Below are positions 54,844 to 62,984 of a DNA stretch of 64,000 nt, in pieces (position 1 is the stretch's first letter; every line of letters begins with the position of its first letter). The DNA comes from Macrolepiota albuminosa (taxonomy: Eukaryota; Basidiomycota; Agaricomycetes; Agaricales; Agaricaceae), in the NCBI GenBank assembly GCA_027475525.1, contig JAMWFC010000130.1, forward strand, positions 558,001-622,000, written 5' to 3'. The notes under the pieces are model-generated. The model had not been told where the DNA came from and did no database searches. It saw only the letters and a list, made by a program, of their open reading frames with translations. Position numbers and translations under genes: made by a program.

Positions 54844-57800
54844 ATGGTCGCAGGAGAGCGACTGTACAGGAGGTGGAGGACGAACAGGCCCCACCGAAAA
54901 GCCTGCCGGCTGATTCGCCGGCTATACTGATGACTGAGGAAGAGTTCCAAGGAACTCTGAAGAAGGGGAAGCACCCGGATGTGACTGGGTGTACCAATGG
55001 AAAGCCTAAACAGGCTGCGCAGTGCAAGAATGAGCGTAGTAAACGCGTGGTGGAGTCGCTGGAATGCCAGAAGAATGAGCGTAGTAAACGCGTGGTGGAG
55101 TCGCTGGAATGCCAGCCGACTAGCTCTCGAGTGAAGGTGGAGGATCTCGTCGAGGACGAGGTATACAGTACGATGGGAACTGTGGGTAGCACTAGGTCGC
55201 TAATAGATCGACCAGTGCCACGGCCAGGAGTGCAATGGGCGTATGACCCACGTATGCCACGAGAGTGGAACGAATTGGTGGCGTCAATGGTGACGCAGAC
55301 CATGGGACGGGGGCAGGCGACCCAGACGGGGGAAGTGTACCGTCATGCACGAGAGGATGAGATATCCGAAACAGTGGATATCGTACTGGATGGGCTTTCG
55401 CTGAAAGCGAGAAGCGTGCAGTCGTCGTTAAGTGCGACGAGAGTGGGGGGTAGACAACCCGTTGTAAGGTTGAACCCGGGAGATCTCATAGAAGAGCACG
55501 TACGTGCCTTACGGGAGCGATTTGAGCCAAAGGTTCAGCCGCGTGTAGCACGCGTAGTCAAAGGAAAAGGCAAGGCGTTGAGCCTTACAGAGGAGGATAT
55601 TCCTCGATTGCGCCAGCAATGGCAACGGGAGTTCGCTGATATCGTCAATGGAACGAAGGAGGAGCTTCCTCCGTGGCGGGAGGTTAATCATGAGATCAAC
55701 CTCATTGACGATAACAAGCAGTACAAGTATCATTTGCCTCGCTGCCCGCGAGCACTTCAGGATCAACTTCGTGAAAAGACGAACAGATACATAAACGCGA
55801 AGTGGTGGGAACCACGACCAGCGGTGCAAGCTGCACCATTGCTTTGTATCCCCAAGAAGGATGGAACGTTGCGGACGGCATTGGATGCGCGACAGCGCAA
55901 TGATAATACCGTCAAGGATGTAACACCTCTTCCAGATCAGGAAGTGATACGAGAAGATGTTGCTACAGCGAAGTATCGGTCGAAAATCGACCTCACAGAC
56001 GCGTACGAACAGGTTCGCATCCGCGAAGAGGATATACCGAAGACACTGTTCTCGTCCCTGATGGGGACGTTCGTGAGTAACATCATGCAGATTGGTGATT
56101 GTAATGCACCGGCGACATTTCAGAGGTTAATGACCTCAATCTTCCGAGATGTAATCGGGAAGTTCATGCACGTCTATTTAGACGATATATTCATATTTTC
56201 TGACTCTATTGAGGAGCATGAGCAGCACCTACGAGTCGTATTTGAACGACTACGGAAGGCCAGCCTCTATCTCAAATGGAAGAAGTGCGAGTTGTACGCA
56301 ACGAGTATAGATTGTCTCGGTCACGTCATTGACGAGAAGGGCATTCATCCTGATACGGATAAGCTCGACCGAATCCGAGAGTGGCGTACTCCACGCACAT
56401 ATAATGATATCCAACGATTTGTCGGACTGGTGAACTATATTGGCAATTTCTTGCCAGACATCACTGCATACACTGGGCCACTTATGGCCATGACCCAGAA
56501 TGGGTCACCGTTTCATTGGAGACCGCTGCATCAGCGGTGTTTTGAGATGATTAAGCGCATATGCGCGAAAACGCCGGTCATCTGGCCAATTGACCCACGC
56601 ATCGACGAGCCCATCTGGCTCATTTGCGATGCGTCGAAGACTGGGGTTGGGGCCATGTTTGGCCAGGGTAAAACGTGGCAGACTTGCCGACCAGCGGGAT
56701 TTATGTCCCGTAAATTCACTGCTGCCCAGCAGAATTATGCTGTACACGAGTTAGAAACACTCGCTATCCTGGAAGCCCTCCTAAAATGGGAGGATAAACT
56801 GATGGGATACAAGATCCATATCATTACGGATCACAAAGCACTAGAGTTTTTCAAGACTCAGGTGCACCTATCTCCGCGACAACGTCGCTGGATCGACTAC
56901 ATGTCGCGGTATCAGTTCGACATCACATATGTGAAGGGTGAATTGAACAAAGTCGCAGACTGCCTGTCTCGATATTTCGAGAGTGATACCCGAGATGACG
57001 TCCATGACGCGCATGACTATGTCCAGGCGGACAAACGTATTGACCCCGAAGGCGAAGATTTGCCCCTGCATCGGTTCCACGAAATCAAGGAACATAGGGT
57101 CGAGCTACGCGCCATGCGAGCGCAGGAAACACGTCGCAGTAAGCGACTGCACGAACAGCGAGAAACTCGCGATATTGAAGCCCAGGTATTGCTGGAACAT
57201 GAGGCCCCTCAGATTCGTGAAGAGACGAGGCAAGAGGTGCCTACGAGAGGGGCTGAGATGACGCTCCAGCAAGCATTGGAGTCACAAGACCATAATCCTG
57301 CACCGGCCGATCTAGGCAATGCGCAGTTCCGCACACGTATCCAACAGGGATACAAGGATGATAATCTCTGTGTAGAGATTTTGAACAATATCCAAGCGCA
57401 CCCGCGCTTCAAGGTGGAGCAACAGCTCATCTACCTTATCAGACCCGCGGGGTCCAAAGTCATCTGCATCCCCCGGGAGAGGTCGTTAATTACGACTATC
57501 CTGGATCAGGCCCACACAGTGGTGGGCCACTTCGGAACTCAGAAAACGCTGGACTACGTGCGACGCTGGTACTGGTGGCCGCAAATGGCCAAAGAGACGA
57601 GCCAATTCTGCTCGACATGCGAGCTATGTCAACAGTCGAAAGTGTCGACTTTGAAGCCACCGGGAAAGCTGCATTCGCTACCCATCCCGGTCAAACCTTG
57701 GGACTCGATTGGGATGGACTTTATAGGTCCGTTCCCCGAGTCGAAAGGCTTTAACTACCTGTGGGTAGTGATCTGCAGAATGACCAGTATGGTCCATCTC

Positions 57801-58796
57801 ATTCCGGTGAGAACCACCATGACCGCGTCAGACTTGTCATGGATCTATCTCAACGAGATAGTACGTCTCCATGGACTGCCCAGCTCGATCGTGAGCGATC
57901 GAGATGCTAAGTTTACTTCCAAATGGTGGAAGGAGCTGCACAAGCTGCTAGGAGCAAAGTTGCTCATGTCGACATCGTTTCATCCGCAAACGGATGGTCA
58001 AACGGAACGTGCGAATAGAAATATCGCACAGATCTTGCGAGCATTCGTACGTCCTGACCAGAAGGACTGGGTGGATAGATGCCCACTCGTGGAATTCGCG
58101 ATAAATGCGAGCATATCAGAGACTACAGGGTACTCACCCTTTGAACTCAACAATGGCTACATGCCATCCATGATTCGTGAACTTCGTACGGACGAAGCTA
58201 TTCATGTGGGAGTCAAGCAGTTTGCGCGCAACGCGCTAAGGAATCTGGCAGATGCCCATGATGCGATTATAGAATCGCGCGTCTGGCAAACCAAACACGC
58301 GAATAGTCGCAGACGTGAGGAACCAGAAATCGAGAAAGGGAACCTAGTGTACCTTTCTACGAAAAACCTGAACCTGCCGAAAGGCAGAGCGAGTAAGTTG
58401 TGTCCAAAGTGGATTGGACCGTATAAGGTCCTTGAAGCGGAGCCGAGTACGTCGAACTACGTGCTGGAACTACCCCATGCGCTGCAAGCGCGTAGGATAG
58501 TCCCCAAATTTCATGTGTCGCTATTGCGACCATATATGGCCAGTAGTGATGCGCTCTTTCCTAATCGAGCAACTCCGGAGCCGTATGATTTTGGAACTGG
58601 TAATGACCAGGAGTGGTTCGTAGATGACCTGATAGGTCATCGTTGGACAAGGGGAAGCCTCGAATTCGAGGTAAGGTGGAGCTTAGGTGATACTACCTGG
58701 GAACCGCTAGTAAACTGCAAAGACCTTGCAGCGATGGACAGGTATCTAGAGCTGCAGGGCGTGAAACGCCCTCAGCAGCTAGCAAAACGCGCGTAA
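54840..58796 (+). CDS. Gypsy-2 pol: RT, RNase H, integrase, chromodomain
   Basis: Read from the codon after the UGA; there is no convincing own ATG near the start. RT: LLCIPKKDGTLRTALDAR (55840), YLDDIFIFSD (56177). RNase H: LICDASKTGVGAMFGQ (56620), HELETLAILEAL, TDHKALEFF, NKVADCLSR. Integrase: zinc finger H-H-C-C (HTVVGHFG ... CSTCELCQQ, 57510-57640), DDE residues in GMDFIGPF (57715), SDRDAKFTS (57895) and FHPQTDGQTERAN (57980). The C-terminal chromodomain is WFVDDLIGHRW ... LEFEVRWS ... TTWEPL (58615-58720). All catalytic residues are present. Confidence 0.95.
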   Translation, partial: LDGRRRATVQEVEDEQAPPKSLPADSPAILMTEEEFQGTLKKGKHPDVTGCTNGKPKQAAQCKNERSKRVVESLECQKNERSKRVVESLECQPTSSRVKVEDLVEDEVYSTMGTVGSTRSLIDRPVPRPGVQWAYDPRMPREWNELVASMVTQTMGRGQATQTGEVYRHAREDEISETVDIVLDGLSLKARSVQSSLSATRVGGRQPVVRLNPGDLIEEHVRALRERFEPKVQPRVARVVKGKGKALSLTEEDIPRLRQQWQREFADIVNGTKEELPPWREVNHEINLIDDNKQYKYHLPRCPRALQDQLREKTNRYINAKWWEPRPAVQAAPLLCIPKKDGTLRTALDARQRNDNTVKDVTPLPDQEVIREDVATAKYRSKIDLTDAYEQVRIREEDIPKTLFSSLMGTFVSNIMQIGDCNAPATFQRLMTSIFRDVIGKFMHVYLDDIFIFSDSIEEHEQHLRVVFERLRKASLYLKWKKCELYATSIDCLGHVIDEKGIHPDTDKLDRIREWRTPRTYNDIQRFVGLVNYIGNFLPDITAYTGPLMAMTQNGSPFHWRPLHQRCFEMIKRICAKTPVIWPIDPRIDEPIWLICDASKTGVGAMFGQGKTWQTCRPAGFMSRKFTAAQQNYAVHELETLAILEALLKWEDKLMGYKIHIITDHKALEFFKTQVHLSPRQRRWIDYMSRYQFDITYVKGELNKVADCLSRYFESDTRDDVHDAHDYVQADKRIDPEGEDLPLHRFHEIKEHRVELRAMRAQETRRSKRLHEQRETRDIEAQVLLEHEAPQIREETRQEVPTRGAEMTLQQALESQDHNPAPADLGNAQFRTRIQQGYKDDNLCVEILNNIQAHPRFKVEQQLIYLIRPAGSKVICIPRERSLITTILDQAHTVVGHFGTQKTLDYVRRWYWWPQMAKETSQFCSTCELCQQSKVSTLKPPGKLHSLPIPVKPWDSIGMDFIGPFPESKGFNYLWVVICRMTSMVHLIPVRTTMTASDLSWIYLNEIVRLHGLPSSIVSDRDAKFTSKWWKELHKLLGAKLLMSTSFHPQTDGQTERANRNIAQILRAFVRPDQKDWVDRCPLVEFAINASISETTGYSPFELNNGYMPSMIRELRTDEAIHVGVKQFARNALRNLADAHDAIIESRVWQTKHANSRRREEPEIEKGNLVYLSTKNLNLPKGRASKLCPKWIGPYKVLEAEPSTSNYVLELPHALQARRIVPKFHVSLLRPYMASSDALFPNRATPEPYDFGTGNDQEWFVDDLIGHRWTRGSLEFEVRWSLGDTTWEPLVNCKDLAAMDRYLELQGVKRPQQLAKRA
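55026..55115 (+). repeat. 45-bp in-frame tandem repeat in Gypsy-2 pol
   Basis: Two copies of 15 codons (KNERSKRVVESLECQ) in the linker before RT. The length is a multiple of 3 and differs from the 77-bp series, so this one looks biological. Confidence 0.9.
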
Positions 58797-58966
58797 TGCG
58801 CGTGTGGTGGTGGAATGTGGACGAAGTCCACTTTGATTGCCGGTAAATGACCGGGTGGCCACTAAGTGTGGCTGTGATTGTAACTATTTAGGCGATTATG
58901 ATCGCCGACGCGGCGCCGGGTGGCGTGTGTTTGTGGTTGTTTACACCACTGGCGGAGCTGGGAGAT

Positions 58967-58990
58967 TGTTTTTTTTCTTTCTTTCCTCAG
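58967..58990 (+). promoter_or_regulatory. Possible splice acceptor before the third ORF
   Basis: A pyrimidine tract of 22 bases ends in CAG at 58990, 33 bases before the ATG at 59024. It would allow the third ORF to be made from a spliced mRNA. The donor is not identified. Confidence 0.35.
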
Positions 58991-59023
58991 TCCCAATACA
59001 CGTCGTCTACGTGTTGCTTTAGA

Positions 59024-61957
59024 ATGGCCTATTGGGGGCCGCAAAAAAGTGATCAGAGCCGGCAAGGCTCTAGTGGAGGGGGGAGACCCCCGAATATACA
59101 GCCGTCATCTCAGTTGTCCCATTTTCAGAGGCAGCCGCCATATCCGGCGGCGAGTCAGTTGCAGTCAGCGGGCGTGGCCTACCCGGGCCGCGAGGAGCCG
59201 CTTCCTTACCAAACGCCCCTCCACTCGCAAGAGATGGAGGTCGATGATGATGGGCGCTATGGGCGCCCGGAGGATAGGTACTATCAGGAACCGCCCTCAC
59301 GCTCGTCTGCGTCGTATCCGACGTATGCAGGTGTGGTGACGGGGCCGCCGTCAGTTCCATGGGCTCATCGGCCCGCAGCAGAGTCGTATGAGGAGCCTGC
59401 GCCACAAGCGCAGAGTGTAGTTGGGTCAGATAGGTTGTTGGGCAGACTGGAAGCAGCGGGACAGCCAGTCCCTGCAACTGCGTCCTTTCTGCAGGACAGT
59501 TTGGCCGTGATGGTGATGGAGGGATTGCTCGACCAGATCGAGCTGATGAAGAGGCAGCGCGTCGCAGCGCTGGAGCAGATCGAGCGCGCGTCTAAGCGCA
59601 AAATCGCCACGAGTGAGGAATCGACCGCTGAGGTCAAGAGGGCGAGATATCAGCCCAGTCGACCGGTCGCTCCTCCACAGGCAAGGATGCCGTCGGAAGC
59701 GCAATTCGCGCGCCATGAGCAGCCTCTTCAGCCCGTGGCTTCGTCATCGCGGTTACCCGAGTCGGGCTCGCAGGCCTCGTCAGAGTCGCTGGCTGCCGTC
59801 AGTGAACCCTTGGCAGGTCTGTCCTTGGGTCAGCGGGAAGCCGCATCATCTCGGGCCCCACCTAGGGGGTCCAAACCCGTCGCTGTGGCGCCAAGAGCGC
59901 CCGTTACTGTTACTCCTCGCGCTGGGCCTGGAGGGAATACTCTGGCGCGAAATGCGCCTGCTCCTCCGGTGGCTCAGCCACAACCCGAATCGGCCGCCCT
60001 GACCAAGTCGGGGCCGTCTCGTCAGCGTCGCGGCCGCAAGCCGCCCCTCGATGCCTCCAAATTGGAGGTTATACTCTTTCCTGCTGGCATTCCCGCACGA
60101 GCGGGAGAAGTCCAGATGTTGTTTATGCTGCCGGTGTTTGTACCGGCCCCACCAGCAAAGTACCCCGTGGTCGTCTTGACCCCAGACCCCCGTACGCCGG
60201 AGCAGTATGATGGTCTGGTGGCGACCTCGAGGGGGAAGACTAGGCCCGATAAGGGCAAGAAACCAGTACCGTCCCTGTCCGACGAGAGCGACTATGGGGA
60301 GTCGAGCTCGGAGCAGGAGGAGGACGGGGAGGAGGGGGAATCGGCCGCAGACCGATTCCAACGAGTAGCGCGCAATAAGCGCATTGCAAAGAAGAAGGCG
60401 GTCCACGCCAAGGAGCTAAAGGCCCAGAAGGCGAGGGCCGAGGATGAGTGTTCGGGGAGGATCCCCGATGGCTTGGGGGTGAAGGTGTGGGGTCCGCTCG
60501 ATATCGAGCGAATGAACTCGTGCTTTAGAGGAGCACTCAGCCATTGCACCTATTATTCGTATGCCACGAATACGGTGTTGATGGGAGCTGACGCCAATAG
60601 AGCGGCGTCATACGAATATTCCTCTGGCCATCCTGCCCACATACCGGGCACGATTGTTTACAAGCACGCCCCACGCGGTCTTCCCCGCACTCCTCTAGAG
60701 CTGGACCGGCTCTATAAGTATTACGCCAATGTACACGTCCCGCGTCGCGACAGAATCGTCGCGTATATGCTGATCACAGAGCTCCAGATGTTCGCGCAGC
60801 GAACAGTGGAGGCTCTGCACGACCGAACCATGCAGCTCCTGATGAAGGAGCCTAGGTACCAAGACCTCGTCAACCCGATGCAGGGCCCTGACGACCTCGC
60901 TCTTGTCGAGCGACGACACATTCCGGGGCGCTTTTTGCGCACGAAAGACGATGGCACCACGGCGCTGCGCGTAATGCGCGCTCAGGATCCAGCCACACCG
61001 TTCGACTTGGACCAACTGGCGCAGTACGCGCTGGTCTTTGGTCGACCTGGGCTGGAGAATACCTATCAAGGTATCGCCGTGGATCATGCCTACCGCATGC
61101 ACTGGCGGACCCTCTTTGGGTTCGCCTTATGTCGAGCATTGTGCGCTAACAGCGCAGCCAAGCCGGTGATCGTACGGCGCATGACCCTCGTCGTGGCCCG
61201 ACCAGGGCTTTACCGAGAGGCGATTGCCTCGTATGACGCCATGTTTCCCGAGCAGCCATTTGAGCCCCAACGTGGGCCGCAGCTCGAAATTCATCAAGTT
61301 CACGTGCCCGACGACCATGCACGGAACTTCTCCGACGACGACGCGTTACGCGTCTTGTTACACAACCGGATTCCGCTGGAATGGGTGGACCACGCGTACA
61401 CGTACGGCGTAGTCTTCCTGGAACAGCAGTTCCACTCCCCCACGATGTCTATGGACATCTTTAAGCAGGTTGATGACGAGCGTATGGAGCGCCTCTCCAA
61501 GTATGGCACCCCCGCCGCAATCCCGCAATGGGATGGATGGCGGGAGATGACTGAAGACGATCACTATCGTCTGATGTTCAAGCACCACGAGGAGAGCAAG
61601 CTCCCGGAAAATCCTGAGGCCAACGGCCTCTATTACTTGATTGGCATGGACCCGAATCGGGTCAATCTCCTAAAACGCTCGGCAGCGCATGACCTGCCAG
61701 CAGCAGACATGGACCCAGGCCGGGTCAATCTCCTGTCACGCACGGCAGATCATGGTACGCTTACCACCACCGCTTCAGCGATTAACGTCGCACTAACAGA
61801 GCCTATGGTGGTAGACACGCCTGCAGCCGAGGGGCCTATAACCCCACCGAGGACGGAATCGGCGCCTCCCCCTCCCGCGATTAACGTCGCACTGGAGGAG
61901 GAGGCAATGGTGACTGAGACGGGCGCTGTCGCGGGAGCATCGTCATCCGGGTCCTAG
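59024..61957 (+). CDS. Gypsy-2 third ORF, unknown conserved protein
   Basis: About 977 residues if it starts at MAYWGPQKSDQ (59024). An earlier ATG at 58898 would add 42 residues that cross the pyrimidine tract and is less likely. The N-terminal 450 residues are Pro/Gln/Ser-rich and disordered. An acidic stretch and basic helices follow. The conserved part is about 60450-61660: GRIPDGLGVKVWG, HAPRGLPRTPLELDRLYKYY, ARPGLYREAIASYD, ALRVLLHNRIP, VDHAYTYGVVFLEQQF, YGTPAAIPQWDGWREM, NGLYYLIGMD. Gypsy-1 has the same blocks at 2765-5249. I see no membrane segment or envelope feature and no known domain. Confidence 0.8.
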   Translation: MAYWGPQKSDQSRQGSSGGGRPPNIQPSSQLSHFQRQPPYPAASQLQSAGVAYPGREEPLPYQTPLHSQEMEVDDDGRYGRPEDRYYQEPPSRSSASYPTYAGVVTGPPSVPWAHRPAAESYEEPAPQAQSVVGSDRLLGRLEAAGQPVPATASFLQDSLAVMVMEGLLDQIELMKRQRVAALEQIERASKRKIATSEESTAEVKRARYQPSRPVAPPQARMPSEAQFARHEQPLQPVASSSRLPESGSQASSESLAAVSEPLAGLSLGQREAASSRAPPRGSKPVAVAPRAPVTVTPRAGPGGNTLARNAPAPPVAQPQPESAALTKSGPSRQRRGRKPPLDASKLEVILFPAGIPARAGEVQMLFMLPVFVPAPPAKYPVVVLTPDPRTPEQYDGLVATSRGKTRPDKGKKPVPSLSDESDYGESSSEQEEDGEEGESAADRFQRVARNKRIAKKKAVHAKELKAQKARAEDECSGRIPDGLGVKVWGPLDIERMNSCFRGALSHCTYYSYATNTVLMGADANRAASYEYSSGHPAHIPGTIVYKHAPRGLPRTPLELDRLYKYYANVHVPRRDRIVAYMLITELQMFAQRTVEALHDRTMQLLMKEPRYQDLVNPMQGPDDLALVERRHIPGRFLRTKDDGTTALRVMRAQDPATPFDLDQLAQYALVFGRPGLENTYQGIAVDHAYRMHWRTLFGFALCRALCANSAAKPVIVRRMTLVVARPGLYREAIASYDAMFPEQPFEPQRGPQLEIHQVHVPDDHARNFSDDDALRVLLHNRIPLEWVDHAYTYGVVFLEQQFHSPTMSMDIFKQVDDERMERLSKYGTPAAIPQWDGWREMTEDDHYRLMFKHHEESKLPENPEANGLYYLIGMDPNRVNLLKRSAAHDLPAADMDPGRVNLLSRTADHGTLTTTASAINVALTEPMVVDTPAAEGPITPPRTESAPPPPAINVALEEEAMVTETGAVAGASSSGS

Positions 61958-62232
61958 ACCCTTGTATACAATTTTGTATGTACCTCTGAGTATTTGACTC
62001 GAGCCATTCCAGCTGATACGCACTTTAGAGTCGCGTGTAGATACAGCGGACCCAGAGGAGGGGTCATTTTTCTTGTTTTTTATACTTTTATTATATACAC
62101 CGTTGACTACCTACTGCTGGCGTCCCCTGCGCCTGTGTCTGATAAGGACTGCTGTCTCTTGTGTCCGGCCGACATATCTTCATTGCGCATGAGTACTAAC
62201 GCCTCTCAGCCACGCAACACGCGTGCATCCAT

Positions 62233-62316
62233 CCGTTATTGCACTACCGTGCATCTTTCATCGTTATTGCACTATCGTGCATCTCTCATCGTTATTGCAC
62301 TACCGTGCATCGTTCA
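62233..62316 (+). repeat. Three 28-bp repeats, each with a hairpin
   Basis: In the 3' UTR of Gypsy-2. Each unit holds TGCAC, 4-nt loop, GTGCA (62240-62253, 62268-62281, 62296-62309). The second has ACTATC where the others have ACTACC. Possible RNA structure for packaging or stability; not seen in Gypsy-1. Confidence 0.75.
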
Positions 62317-62339
62317 TTTCGTTCTACCTCCCGTGATCA

Positions 62340-62369
62340 AGACCGAGTATTCGGTCTCATTGGGGGGTA
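62340..62369 (+). promoter_or_regulatory. Hairpin plus polypurine tract of Gypsy-2
   Basis: A hairpin AGACCGA-GTAT-TCGGTCT (62340-62357) is followed by ATTGGGGGGTA against the 3' LTR. This is the same design as Gypsy-1 (2720-2748). Confidence 0.65.
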
Positions 62370-62545
62370 TGTAACGGAGTCATCCGTCTTACCATCAGCG
62401 TCAACGACGCTATAATCCTTTAGTAGAGTATTACGTAAGATAACATCTTGTTTTCGCACTAAGTACTAGTCAAATCCGATATTGCGGTCTGATTTAGCAC
62501 TGTGTGAAATACACAGATAGTTCTAGCTAGTAACCGCAGGTTACA
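62370..62545 (+). repeat. 3' LTR of Gypsy-2
   Basis: 176 bp, read as identical to 51052-51227. Confidence 0.95.
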
Positions 62546-62806
62546 CCTCTCTTTGACGGAGGCGACTCGCGGCCTGGAGCAGTGGGGGTGGAGGTGCAAC
62601 GTTATCGTCCCGGGTTCGTGGGTGGAGACGGCGGCAGATGCAGGGGAGCCCCTCCCCTCATATGAGGAGCAAGTGGCCGCGGTGTTGTCGTCGATGAAGG
62701 CTGCGATGGGGGCTCCTCCGGCGGGCACGGAGTCGGGAGTGTCGAGGGAGGTGTCTGGTAGTGGGGCAGGGGCATCGGGGAGTACCGGGGGGCCTTCGAG
62801 GTTGTA
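62546..62806 (+). pseudogene. Convergent extra gene of the older Gypsy, 3' part
   Basis: Continues the plus-strand gene cut at 51046. Across the CCTCT duplication the frame joins as ...VTLGLSLTEATRGLEQWG, then EPLPSYEEQVAAVLSSMKAA and a Gly/Ser-rich end with stop at 62804-62806. It lies tail to tail with the minus-strand chromodomain. Confidence 0.6.
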
Positions 62807-62984
62807 GGGGTTTTTCTTGGTAGTTTTTTCTTCTTTTTTCTCTTTTTGTTGGACATTGTATCTAGTGTAACAGTAGCATGTATATAATCATCTGGAATTG
62901 TTTTCTTGGTAAGTGTAGAGGAGTAATAGGCAGGGAAAGGAAATGGGGGAACTTATGGGTGGGAGTTGAATCCCGGGTGAATCC
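62807..62984. other. Spacer between convergent genes of the older Gypsy
   Basis: Short spacer with T-rich runs near 62810-62850. It may hold the polyadenylation signals of both convergent genes. Confidence 0.3.

Larger units (their letters stand above)
51052..62545 (+). mobile_element. Gypsy-2: apparently intact chromodomain Gypsy
   Basis: 176-bp LTRs (51052-51227, 62370-62545) that I read as identical; TSD CCTCT at 51047-51051 and 62546-62550. Three long open frames (gag-protease, pol, third ORF) have no internal stop except the UGA between the first two. No 77-bp duplication lies in it. Identical LTRs and open frames mark a recent insertion. The LTRs are short for a Gypsy of 11.5 kb. After the 5' LTR comes a T run, not a TGG primer site. 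Confidence 0.96.

Noticed and set aside
59024..61957. Third Gypsy ORF as an envelope protein
   Set aside because: No signal peptide, membrane anchor or cysteine-rich ectodomain is visible. Position alone is not enough.
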